34,574 nt of DNA, taken from Paracoccaceae bacterium. GTDB lineage: Bacteria; Pseudomonadota; Alphaproteobacteria; Rhodobacterales; Rhodobacteraceae. The position numbers and the translations under genes are program-made. Where the stretch lies: positions 1 through 34,574 of the forward strand of contig REDZ01000060.1 of assembly GCA_007695345.1 (NCBI GenBank), read 5' to 3'. How positions within the stretch are numbered: position 1 is the stretch's first letter; each line of letters opens with the position of its first letter. Below the pieces are notes generated by a model. It made no database searches. It saw nothing but the letters and a program-made list of their open reading frames with translations, and had not been told where the DNA came from. Below are positions 15,607 through 22,779 of the stretch, in pieces.

Positions 15607-16214
15607 TGCGCGAAAATGTCAGTGTCGGGCCAGCCTGCCAGATCAAGCTCGGCGCGTGTGGGCAGAAAGTCGAAACAGCGCTGCGCCAGGTCTGTGCGCC
15701 CTTCGCGCTCCAGCATGGTGTCGAGCGCCATGCGCAAGCGGTGCAGATACAGCACATCGGATGCCGCATAATCCTGTTGTGCCTGGCTCAATGCGGGCGC
15801 GCCCCAGTCAGAACTTTGGTTCTGTTTCGAGATATCGACATTCAGCAATTCCGACAGCAGGTTTTTCAGCCCATGCCGGTCGGTATAGGTGCGCACCAGT
15901 TTCGAGGCGATCTTGGTGCAATAGACCGGCGCTGCCGTCACCCCGTAGCTGTGCCGCAAAAGCGCGATGTCGAAGCGGCCGAAATGAAACAGCTTCAGCC
16001 GCGCGGGATCGGCCAGCAGGCGGGTCAGGTTGGGCGCGGGCCGGATATCGCGCGCGACCTGCACCAGATGCGCGTTGCCATCCCCGCCAGAAAGCTGGAC
16101 CACGCACAGCCGGTCGCGATGCGGCAGCAGGCCCATCGCCTCGCAATCGATGGCGATGACAGGGCCAAGGTCCAGATCATCGGGCAGGTCATCAGAATGC
16201 AGATAGACGGACAT
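15603..16214 (-). CDS. nrnC: NanoRNase C (short RNase D-like DEDDy exonuclease)
   Basis: The 203-residue product is only a DEDD exonuclease domain, without the HRDC domains of E. coli RNase D (375 aa). Its size and wording (LPHRDRLCVVQLSGGDG, KIFHFGRFD-like KLFHFGRFD, TYTDRHGLKNLL, SSDWGAPALSQAQ, YAASDVLYLHRL) match NrnC of Bartonella and Brucella, the alphaproteobacterial substitute for oligoribonuclease that degrades dinucleotides. Catalytic residues are D23 and E25 in IDCEAMGL, D82, and Y149 with D153. It is often annotated as ribonuclease D. It heads the lpt operon and its stop overlaps the lptC start. The 154-nt gap upstream is shared with the divergent hemolysin III gene. Confidence 0.9.
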   Translation of the reverse strand: MSVYLHSDDLPDDLDLGPVIAIDCEAMGLLPHRDRLCVVQLSGGDGNAHLVQVARDIRPAPNLTRLLADPARLKLFHFGRFDIALLRHSYGVTAAPVYCTKIASKLVRTYTDRHGLKNLLSELLNVDISKQNQSSDWGAPALSQAQQDYAASDVLYLHRLRMALDTMLEREGRTDLAQRCFDFLPTRAELDLAGWPDTDIFAH

Positions 16215-16368
16215 GCGCGAACGCTCCTCTCGCAGCGGGTTGCAACGGGGCTAGTCGGGTTTCGTGCTGAACGCAAGCATGACCGGCGGCGCAGGTTGAC
16301 GCTTGGTCACCCGGCGCGGGCCGCTGCTGCCGCTTTGTCCCGTGCCTTGCATGGCCTATGGTAGCATC

Positions 16369-17019
16369 ATGACTGCCGGCGCAAAAACCTATACCGCATC
16401 GGAAAAGCGGCTTGATTCGGCTGTCCATGTCGTTGGGTTGGGATTGGCCTTGCTGGCGGTGCCGCTATTGATCGGCGCCGCGCTGGTGCGTGCCCTCGAT
16501 ACCGGCTCAGGCAGTTTCGTGGTTGCAGTCACGATCTATGGCGTCAGCTTGCTGGGCATGCTGGGGGCATCGGCGCTGTTCAACATGGGGGTGAACCCGG
16601 CGCTGAACTGGCTGTTCCAGCGCATCGATCACGCGGCGATCTATGTCAAGATCGCGGGGACCTATACGCCGTTCACGCTGATCACGGGGCAGGGGCTGGG
16701 TCTGCTGGCGGGGCTGTGGGGGGCTGCGGCGGTGGGTGTTGCGCTCAAGATCGTGTCGCCCCTGCGGTTCCGGGTTCTGGCGCTTGGGCTGTATCTGGGA
16801 ATGGGCTGGGTCGGGGTGGCGCTACTGCCGGGGCTGACAGCAAGCCTGCCCATCGCGGTGGTGGTGCTGATGGTGTCGGGCGGAGTGGTCTATACGCTGG
16901 GTGTGGTGTTCTACCTGTGGACACGGCTGCCCTATCACTTCGCGATCTGGCACATCTTCGTGCTGGCGGGCTCTTTCCTGTTCTATGCCGCTGTGATGGC
17001 GATGCTGCTAAGCCTGTGA
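16369..17019 (+). CDS. Hemolysin III family (PAQR-like) membrane protein
   Basis: The 216-residue product has seven hydrophobic segments and family blocks RIDHAAIYVKIAGTYTPFTL and AIWHIFVLAGSFLFY. The family is related to adiponectin receptors; bacterial members are linked to membrane energetics and lipid homeostasis, and the hemolysin name is historical. Two of the expected zinc-site histidines appear replaced: SALFN where SALYH is common, and GSFLFY where a His is usual before the aromatic residue. The start is uncertain: ATG at 16369 gives the family-like N-terminus, ATG at 16351 adds six residues, and neither has a strong ribosome binding site. The gene converges on the GDPD gene with a 12-bp overlap of coding ends. 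Confidence 0.85.
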   Translation: MTAGAKTYTASEKRLDSAVHVVGLGLALLAVPLLIGAALVRALDTGSGSFVVAVTIYGVSLLGMLGASALFNMGVNPALNWLFQRIDHAAIYVKIAGTYTPFTLITGQGLGLLAGLWGAAAVGVALKIVSPLRFRVLALGLYLGMGWVGVALLPGLTASLPIAVVVLMVSGGVVYTLGVVFYLWTRLPYHFAIWHIFVLAGSFLFYAAVMAMLLSL

Positions 17020-17784
17020 TGGCCATGCGCCGCGCGCCTGCAGCACCTCGCGCAGGCGGGTGGGGCAGTCGGTCATCAGCCCGTCCACGCCCATATCCAG
17101 CAGGCGATGCATCTCGGCCGGTTCATCAACGGTCCAGACCTGCACGGCACGGCCAGCGGTATGGGCCGCGTGCACAAAACGCGGTGTGACGATGGGGATA
17201 CCCTTCCACGCCACGGGCACTTGCACGACCCCGAAGCCATCATCCAATCCCAACGGCACACCCCAGCCCCGCGCCCAGAGCCGCGCGACCTGTGCATGGG
17301 CAGGCGAATACAGCAGGCCGGGGCCAAGCACGGCGCGCGCGGCCCGCGTGCAGGCCGGGTCAAACGCGCCGATACAGACCCGGTCCAGTACACCCAACCG
17401 CCGGATCAGCGCACAAAGCGGCGCGACCACGTCGCGCGATTTCGTCTCGATATTGACGAAAAGCCCCGGAAACTCCTGCAACAGCGCTTCCAGCAGCGGC
17501 AGTTCCGCACCCTGGCGCGTGCGGATATGGCGCAACTCGGACCAGTCCAGGTCGGCAATGCGGCGGGGGTCGTTGCAGATGCGCGTCAGATCGGCGTCGT
17601 GATGGATCACGACCTGCCCGTCGCGCGTGGCATGCACATCCAGCTCTACATGCGTGTAGCCAAGCCGGACCGCATGGTCAAAGGCGGGGATGGTGTTTTC
17701 CTCACACTCAATGGCGCCGCCGCGATGGGCAAAGGCATGGGACAGCGGCGCCGTCAGGAAAGGGTGGTCGCGCAATGGGGGCAT
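17008..17784 (-). CDS. Glycerophosphodiester phosphodiesterase family protein
   Basis: The 258-residue TIM-barrel enzyme hydrolyses glycerophosphodiesters to glycerol-3-phosphate and an alcohol. Catalytic and metal motifs are all present: HRGG (20-23), ENTIPAF (29-35), the metal pair E47 and D49 in VELDVHATRDG, H51, and HHDADLTR (61-68). Later family blocks are VNIETKS and the C-terminal VQVWTVDEPAEM and GVDGLMTDCPTRL. There is no signal peptide, so a cytosolic UgpQ-like role in recycling phospholipid head groups is likely. The start at 17784 is picked because similarity begins just after it; upstream codons are unlike the family. The ribosome binding site is weak. Its 3' end overlaps the hemolysin III gene. 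Confidence 0.92.
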   Translation of the reverse strand: MPPLRDHPFLTAPLSHAFAHRGGAIECEENTIPAFDHAVRLGYTHVELDVHATRDGQVVIHHDADLTRICNDPRRIADLDWSELRHIRTRQGAELPLLEALLQEFPGLFVNIETKSRDVVAPLCALIRRLGVLDRVCIGAFDPACTRAARAVLGPGLLYSPAHAQVARLWARGWGVPLGLDDGFGVVQVPVAWKGIPIVTPRFVHAAHTAGRAVQVWTVDEPAEMHRLLDMGVDGLMTDCPTRLREVLQARGAWPSQA

Positions 17785-17994
17785 GGCGTCACTATGCAGG
17801 GTTTCGGGCCTGAGTCGAGAGGGGGCAGGGCGACAACGGCGCGTTGCCTTGATCTGAGTCATTTGGGCCGGAAAGCTTGCATGAGAAGCTGGAAGGATGC
17901 AGGCTGTAACGATGTCGCGCAATGCAAGCTGAAACCGGCACCGCGCGACAGGCAGATTCGGATACCGGGCTGCCAACAGGAGGGGGAACAGACA
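17785..17994. promoter_or_regulatory. Divergent intergenic region with a 9-bp inverted repeat
   Basis: This 210-bp region lies between the GDPD gene (-) and the small ORF (+). AGCTTGCAT (17874-17882) and ATGCAAGCT (17922-17930) are perfect inverted repeats 39 nt apart. This could be a pair of operator half-sites or the closing stem of a structured leader. No clear -35/-10 pair was identified. Confidence 0.4.
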
Positions 17995-18198
17995 ATGCCC
18001 AAGGACAACTCAGCCGCACGTGACAGCGAGCCTGTGGTTCGATCGCGCAATGACGAACGTCATGACATGGCGATCCTGAGCCTGGCGCTGCGCGGCATGG
18101 CGCGCGTGCATCGCGAGCACGAGGCCGCCTGGCCGCGACGCGTGCCACCTCTGCACAGCGCGAACCCGCGCGAAAAGAACACGGCGCTGGCACGCTGA
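17995..18198 (+). CDS. Small protein of unknown function, 67 residues
   Basis: I do not recognise this product. It is proposed as a real gene because the ATG at 17995 has an excellent Shine-Dalgarno stretch, AGGAGGGGGA (17978-17987), with about 7-nt spacing, and the frame stops cleanly at 18196-18198. The product is highly charged (many Arg, Glu and Asp), begins MPKDNSAARDSEPVVRSR, has no signal peptide, and contains a short helical centre, HDMAILSLALRGMARVHREH, that could be amphipathic. The frame is open far upstream, but that part is antisense to the GDPD gene and is a shadow. The GST gene follows 111 nt later. Confidence 0.55.
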   Translation: MPKDNSAARDSEPVVRSRNDERHDMAILSLALRGMARVHREHEAAWPRRVPPLHSANPREKNTALAR

Positions 18199-18309
18199 CT
18201 CCCTGCGTGCCTGCGCGTTGGCGCAGGGGGCCTGTGTCCGGCCATGGGCTTGGCAATCGTGCGTGGCAGGTTAGCATCTGCACGAACGCGAATCCATGCA
18301 GGAGCAGAC

Positions 18310-19011
18310 ATGAGTATCGACCTATATTACTGGCCTACCCCGAATGGCTGGAAGATTTCCATTGCGCTGGAAGAGATGGCGCTGCCCTACAGTGTGCATT
18401 ACGTCAATATCGGGGCGGGCGATCAGTTCAAGCCCGAGTTCCTGAAGATCGCACCCAATAACCGGATGCCTGCGATCGTGGACCCTGATGGCCCTGATGG
18501 CGCACCGATCTCGATTTTCGAATCCGGTGCCATTCTGCAATATCTGGCCCGCAAGACCGGGCAATTCGGTGGCAGCTCGGAGCGGATGCGCATTGCGGTC
18601 GATCAATGGCTGATGTGGCAGATGGGCGGGCTGGGGCCGATGGCCGGGCAGGCGCATCATTTCCTGAAATACGCGCCCTCGATGGACCCGCCGCAGGACC
18701 TGCCATATCCCAAGGAACGCTACAGCAATGAGGTTGGTCGCCTCTATGGTGTGCTGGACCGGCAACTGGCCGAAAACGAGTATGTCGCGGGCGACAGCTA
18801 CAGCATTGCCGACATGGCCATCTGGCCCTGGGCCACGCTGTGGGAAGGGCAGTCACAGACCTTGGATGACAAGCCCCATCTGGCGCGCTGGCTGGATCTG
18901 GTCGGCGCGCGCGACGCAGTGCAGAAGGGCCATGCACTGGGCTCCGATCAGCGCCAGAACCTGCAGGATGATCGCGAAGCGCAGAAAATCCTGTTCGGCA
19001 AGCGCGGCTGA
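18310..19011 (+). CDS. Glutathione S-transferase, Nu-class (YfcG/YghU-like)
   Basis: The 233-residue product begins MSIDLYYWPTPNGWKISIAL. The thioredoxin-like domain (about 1-85) carries the Nu-class pattern YWPTPNGWK, where Thr and Asn replace the usual catalytic Tyr or Ser, then NNRMPAIVDPDG and the glutathione gamma-glutamyl contact ESGAILQYLA. The alpha-helical C-terminal domain includes LMWQMGGLGPMAGQAHHF and SIADMAIWPW, both typical of YfcG and YghU. Family members act as disulfide reductases using glutathione or glutathionylspermidine. The start ATG has CAGGAG 7 nt upstream. The gene converges on yciB across a 90-bp gap with a large hairpin. Confidence 0.9.
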   Translation: MSIDLYYWPTPNGWKISIALEEMALPYSVHYVNIGAGDQFKPEFLKIAPNNRMPAIVDPDGPDGAPISIFESGAILQYLARKTGQFGGSSERMRIAVDQWLMWQMGGLGPMAGQAHHFLKYAPSMDPPQDLPYPKERYSNEVGRLYGVLDRQLAENEYVAGDSYSIADMAIWPWATLWEGQSQTLDDKPHLARWLDLVGARDAVQKGHALGSDQRQNLQDDREAQKILFGKRG

Positions 19012-19040
19012 GTTCCCGCCGTGCCGATTGGCAAGGGGTG

Positions 19041-19080
19041 GGCGCCCGATCGGGGTGTGATGACACACCTCGCGGGTGCC
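19041..19080. terminator. Nested hairpin between convergent genes (bidirectional terminator candidate)
   Basis: The outer arms GGCGCCCG (19041-19048) and CGGGTGCC (19073-19080) pair with one G-T. The inner arms GGGGTGTG (19052-19059) and CACACCTC (19064-19071) pair with one G-T around ATGA. The whole 40-bp element sits between the GST (+) and yciB (-) stops. T runs are lacking, so efficiency is unclear. Confidence 0.5.
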
Positions 19081-19101
19081 ACCCCTGAGAGGCAAAGCCG
19101 G

Positions 19102-19701
19102 TCAGTCGTCGGCAGCGGTCTTGTACCGCTCGAACAGCTTGGCCTGCGCCATGAAGAACAGAAACAGCGCGAAGGGCAGGACGAAGGTGCGGAAATTCAC
19201 CCAGGCATCGGTGGACATGCTGCGCCACACGATCTCATTCGCGCAGGCCAGTGCGGCAAACATCAGCGCCAGCCGCCGCGTCAGAACGATCCAGCCTTCA
19301 TGCGTGATGGGCAGGGCCCCTTCCATCACCAGTTCCAGCCAGCTTTGTCCACGCGCCAGCCCGATGAACAGCAGTGCTGCAAAGATCGAATAGACCGCTG
19401 TCGGCTTCATCTTGAAGAAGCGTTCGTCATTCAGCCACACGGTCAGCCCGCCGAACAGCACCACCATCACCAGCGTGACAAGCTGCAACCGGCTCAGCCG
19501 GCCCGAGAGCTTCCATAACACGAATGTCGCCACGGCCATCAGCGGGATGAACCCCGCCGTCAGCAGGATGAAGGCGTCATATTCCGTGCCACCGATGGTA
19601 TAGACCTGTCCACGTGTGCTGATATATCCGAGAAAAAACAGCAACACGGGGCCAAGTTCCAGCCCGATCTTGACTGCGGGCGAGACCTGTCGTTCCAGCA
19701 T
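19102..19701 (-). CDS. yciB: Septation protein A / inner membrane-spanning protein YciB
   Basis: The 199-residue polytopic membrane protein has family landmarks in KIGLELGPVLLFFLGY at the start, MKPTAVYSIFAALLFIGL in the middle, and NEIVWRSMSTDAWVNFR followed by LPFALFLFFMAQ at the end. YciB (also called IspZ or septation protein A) supports envelope integrity and cell elongation or division in enterobacteria; its exact activity is unknown. The start at 19701 is preferred because AAGGA lies about 7 nt upstream and homology begins there; an open upstream extension overlaps the preceding gene. The 34-nt gap after the 979-residue gene suggests co-transcription with it. Confidence 0.92.
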   Translation of the reverse strand: MLERQVSPAVKIGLELGPVLLFFLGYISTRGQVYTIGGTEYDAFILLTAGFIPLMAVATFVLWKLSGRLSRLQLVTLVMVVLFGGLTVWLNDERFFKMKPTAVYSIFAALLFIGLARGQSWLELVMEGALPITHEGWIVLTRRLALMFAALACANEIVWRSMSTDAWVNFRTFVLPFALFLFFMAQAKLFERYKTAADD

Positions 19702-19735
19702 GCGAATTCCTTGATCCTGATCTGTTATGCGAGCG

Positions 19736-22675
19736 TCATGAATCGATGCGCAGCACGTGATCGCGCCCGCGCCGGACATAGCGCAATTCATTTTCACCAA
19801 TCGCTGTGACCTGCCCACCATCCAGCGATGCGCCGACCTGCACCATCTCCACGCGCCCGTTCGACAGTCGCACCAAGGCGCGGCGGTTGCTGGACGTGCC
19901 CATCACGCCGATCAGATTGACCTCGCGCAGGTTGATCGCGCCGGTTTGCGTGGCCTCGCGCGCGACCGAGGCGGAAGTCGGGATTGCGGGGGCGGCGCTT
20001 GCAGCGCTGGCGGTTTGCTGCGGTTGCGGCGCTGCCGGTTGCTGCGGTGCAGCCTGTTGTGCGGTCTGGCTGCGCGCCTGCTCTGCTTCGATCGTGCGCT
20101 GAACGATGGCCGAGAACTGGCCGGGTCGCGACCCTGGCCGCAGTGAGGCGGCGACCGCCATCTCCGAGGCATCGAACTCCTCGGGCGCGGGGGTCAGGGC
20201 CGCTTCAACCACAGCCTCGGGGCGCGTGACAGGGCGCAGGGCGGTCAGGGCGATCCCGCCGGGCGGCGGGGTCAGGCCGGCCTGATCGCCGTCATCGGCC
20301 TCGGCTTCAGCTTCGGGCAGGGCCGCATCGTCCGGGGGGGCGTCGGTTTCGGGTTCTGGTTGCGCAGCAGCTTCGGGCGCCAGCCCCTCGGGGCGCTGGG
20401 GCGGAATGGATGCCGGGGTGCCGTCGCTGACCTCAATCTCCAGCAGGCTTTCATCCAGCAATTCGGCAGCGGCCTCGGCTGCTTGTGCCTCTGCCGCAGC
20501 GGCGGTTTCTTCCTCGGCCAGGGCTGCGGCTTGGGCGGCCTGCGCCTCTGCTTCCGCTGCAGCCTCTGCCTCGGCTATGGCGGCGGCTTCGGCTTCAGCC
20601 TCGGCGGCTGCGGCAGCCTCTGCCGCAGCGGCGGCTTCGGCCTCAAGCTCGGGGGTCAGCGCTTCTGGCCGCGTGGGCGGAGTGGAGGGCGGGGTGCCGG
20701 ACGTAACGGCAATTTCCAGCTCTGCTTCTTCGGCGGGCAGGCCCGCCTCCTCCTCGGCGATCACCGCATCATCGGTCACGTCATCCTCGACCGGGGCAGC
20801 ATCCAGCGCGGCCAGTTCCGACCGGGTGGGGGGCAGCGGATCGGCCCCGAACGGTGAAGGGGCCGCAGGGGTTTCCGGCAGGGGGCTGGCCTCTTGCAGC
20901 GGCAGCAGAGCGACCGAGCGGAGCCCTGCCACACGGCCTGCGGGCATGTCGGGCTGGCTGGCAGGCGCGGCGTCACCTGCCCCGGTATCCTGCGCCTCGC
21001 CTGTCTCTGCGGGTTCGGGGGCATCAGCCGGGGGTTGCTGGGCCGCATCTTCCAGCCCAAGCGCGGCCTCGATCTCTGCAGCATCGGCCTCATCGGGCTC
21101 GACGGTTGCCTGACCCTGTGTATCCTCGGCCGGGGCAGTCTCGGCAGGCAGGGCCGCGTCATCGGGGGCGACGATCTCATCCCCTGGCAGGGCCGCAATC
21201 TCTGGCGGCGGGCTTTGGGGCGTGCTGGTAAAGAATACCGCCCAGATCGTGACCGCCCCCAGCAAAAGCGCGACCCCACCGGCGACCAGCACCCCACGTC
21301 GCATGGCCGTGCCGCCGGGCTGATCCTGATTGCGCGCGCCGAAAATCGTCATGCGCTTGGCTTCGTCATCCGATGCGCCTGTCGCGACGCGCGCATGCAG
21401 CGTCTCCAGCGGGTCCTTGCGCTTGGCCGGGTCAGGCGCTTTTGCGGCGGGGGATGCCTTGGCGGGGGCGGGTTTTGCAGTCGGTGCCTTTGCCTCCGGG
21501 GTTCTGGCTTCGGGCGCCTTGGCCTTTTCCGGCTTGCCTGCCGGTGCGGCGGGCTTGGGCGGGACCGGGGTTCTGCCATCTTTCGTATCTGCAGCGACAG
21601 GTTTGGTGCTTTGCGTGCGCCCCACACCACTGACCTGTTGCGCCGCAGCGCCCAGCCGCGCGCGCAGCGCTGTCGCCACCCCGGCAGAGGCTGCACTGGC
21701 CGCGGCCTTGCCGGTCGCTGGCTTGGCTGCCGGCTCTGGCGTTTTTGCTGCGGGTTTGTCGGGCGTGCCGGGCTTGCGGCGCGAGGAAAAGGTCAGCGGG
21801 TTGTCGTCATCCGGCTTGGCGGTCGTCTCGGGTTTGGCGGTCTTGCCCTTGCTGCGCAGAGACAGTAGCCGCGTCAGACCCAGTGACTCGCTTGCCTTGG
21901 GCGCGCCTTGTTCGCCCTCTGCCGAGGCGGGCTTGGCCTCTGGCGCGTCCGGTCTGGCCGCTTCGGTCTTGTCTGCAGCGGCTGCTGGCGTCGGTGTGGC
22001 AGCTTTGCCTTTTGGCGCAGGGGCGTCTGCCTGTGCAGGCTTGGCCGGTGTGTCGGCAGGTTTTGCGGTCCCTGACCCGGCGGCCCCTGGGGCCGCGGCG
22101 GGGGCCATCTCCGGGTCCGGCAACTCGGCGATACCGGTCTCGCGCAGGATTTCCGGCTCGCGCTCGATCTTCTCGGGGTCGCCCACAATCTTGCGGGCCA
22201 GTCGCGTCGGGCCGAAAAAGGGCTCTCGGTTGAAGCGGCCATTGGCAGGCGCGGCGGTTGCGCTGACCGGGTTGAACCCGTAGCCCTGGGCGAAATCTTC
22301 AGCCTCGACAATGGTTTCGCGCGCAACCACGGCCACATGCACCTGCGCGCCATTGATCGTCCAGTCGAAATCCAGCTCTTCAACCGGGTAGGGCGTGCGC
22401 CCGGCCAGCTTGGCGCGGATCTCGGCCTCTCTCGCGTTGCGGTCGCGCGCCGCAACCTCCAGGTCGCAATAGAGGATCTGTTCATCCGGCACGACCAGCT
22501 TGGTCGTGATGCCATCAGGGGCCAGCGCCTGCGCGACCTTGCTCAGATCGCGCATCTGCGCATCCATATCCGGGGCGTCAGGGGCGACGGCCCCGACACG
22601 CAACCACCCCGAGCGGCCCCGCTGCCAGAGCGTGATGCCGTCCGTGGTCATGCCGAGAGCGAAATTCGGTTTCAT
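19736..22675 (-). CDS. Large bitopic protein with PilM/GspL-like N-terminus and PilP/GspC-like C-terminus
   Basis: The product is 979 residues. Residues 1-143 resemble the first subdomain of PilM/GspL: LVVPDEQILYCDLEVAARDR (60-79), then IRAKLAGRTPYPVEELDFDW (86-105) and VHVAVVARETI (112-122). Residues 190-440 are a Pro/Ala/Lys-rich linker. A membrane helix lies at 461-482 (GVLVAGGVALLLGAVTIWAV and following), preceded by Arg. Residues 483-910 are Ala/Pro/Glu-rich, including an Ala-Glu coil at about 677-740 flanked by two copies of a GTPxSxPPxRPE unit. The C-terminal 915-979 (LREVNLIGVMGTSSNRRALV, then VQVGASLDGGQVTAIGENEL) fits the PilP/GspC homology region. Likely cytoplasmic N-terminus and periplasmic C-terminus. 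No pilus or type II secretion genes are seen nearby. Relatives have been mislabelled as translation initiation factor 2. Function unknown. Confidence 0.8.
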   Translation of the reverse strand: MKPNFALGMTTDGITLWQRGRSGWLRVGAVAPDAPDMDAQMRDLSKVAQALAPDGITTKLVVPDEQILYCDLEVAARDRNAREAEIRAKLAGRTPYPVEELDFDWTINGAQVHVAVVARETIVEAEDFAQGYGFNPVSATAAPANGRFNREPFFGPTRLARKIVGDPEKIEREPEILRETGIAELPDPEMAPAAAPGAAGSGTAKPADTPAKPAQADAPAPKGKAATPTPAAAADKTEAARPDAPEAKPASAEGEQGAPKASESLGLTRLLSLRSKGKTAKPETTAKPDDDNPLTFSSRRKPGTPDKPAAKTPEPAAKPATGKAAASAASAGVATALRARLGAAAQQVSGVGRTQSTKPVAADTKDGRTPVPPKPAAPAGKPEKAKAPEARTPEAKAPTAKPAPAKASPAAKAPDPAKRKDPLETLHARVATGASDDEAKRMTIFGARNQDQPGGTAMRRGVLVAGGVALLLGAVTIWAVFFTSTPQSPPPEIAALPGDEIVAPDDAALPAETAPAEDTQGQATVEPDEADAAEIEAALGLEDAAQQPPADAPEPAETGEAQDTGAGDAAPASQPDMPAGRVAGLRSVALLPLQEASPLPETPAAPSPFGADPLPPTRSELAALDAAPVEDDVTDDAVIAEEEAGLPAEEAELEIAVTSGTPPSTPPTRPEALTPELEAEAAAAAEAAAAAEAEAEAAAIAEAEAAAEAEAQAAQAAALAEEETAAAAEAQAAEAAAELLDESLLEIEVSDGTPASIPPQRPEGLAPEAAAQPEPETDAPPDDAALPEAEAEADDGDQAGLTPPPGGIALTALRPVTRPEAVVEAALTPAPEEFDASEMAVAASLRPGSRPGQFSAIVQRTIEAEQARSQTAQQAAPQQPAAPQPQQTASAASAAPAIPTSASVAREATQTGAINLREVNLIGVMGTSSNRRALVRLSNGRVEMVQVGASLDGGQVTAIGENELRYVRRGRDHVLRIDS
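20456..20647 (-). repeat. Low-complexity Ala/Glu-coding tract inside the 979-residue gene
   Basis: About 64 codons are nearly all Ala or Glu (AEAEAEAAAIAEAEAAAEAE is a sample). They encode a long, probably continuous helix in the periplasmic half. The near-repetitive GCN/GAN codons could allow length change by recombination or slippage. Confidence 0.65.
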
Positions 22676-22705
22676 GCCTTGCCTTTAGCACAGGTTTTGC
22701 AGAAA

Positions 22706-22732
22706 CGGGGAGTCACAAAACCCTGACCCCCG
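22706..22732 (-). terminator. Terminator candidate downstream of metY
   Basis: CGGGG (22706-22710) with CCCCG (22728-22732), and GTCA (22712-22715) with TGAC (22724-22727), make a 9-bp stem with one bulged base and an 8-nt loop. On the minus strand TTTCT follows. It lies about 50 nt past the metY stop and just before the 979-residue gene. Confidence 0.5.
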
Positions 22733-22741
22733 CTTCATGGC

Positions 22742-22753
22742 GCGAAATTTCGC
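22742..22753. promoter_or_regulatory. Perfect 12-bp palindrome upstream of the 979-residue gene
   Basis: GCGAAATTTCGC is a perfect palindrome between metY and the large gene, 67 nt upstream of the latter's start. The AT centre and GC ends look like a dimeric repressor site, but no regulator can be assigned. Confidence 0.3.
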
Positions 22754-22779
22754 CCAGCCGCTTGGTCCTGCGGTATGCG

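Noticed and set aside
17008-17019. Overlapping convergent coding ends as a regulatory device
   Set aside because: A 12-bp tail-to-tail overlap is common in compact genomes and needs no special explanation.
20406-22283. Long Ala/Ser/Gly-rich open frames on the plus strand opposite the 979-residue gene
   Set aside because: They are shadows caused by GC-rich, Ala-coding codons of the minus-strand gene, with no domains or ribosome binding sites.
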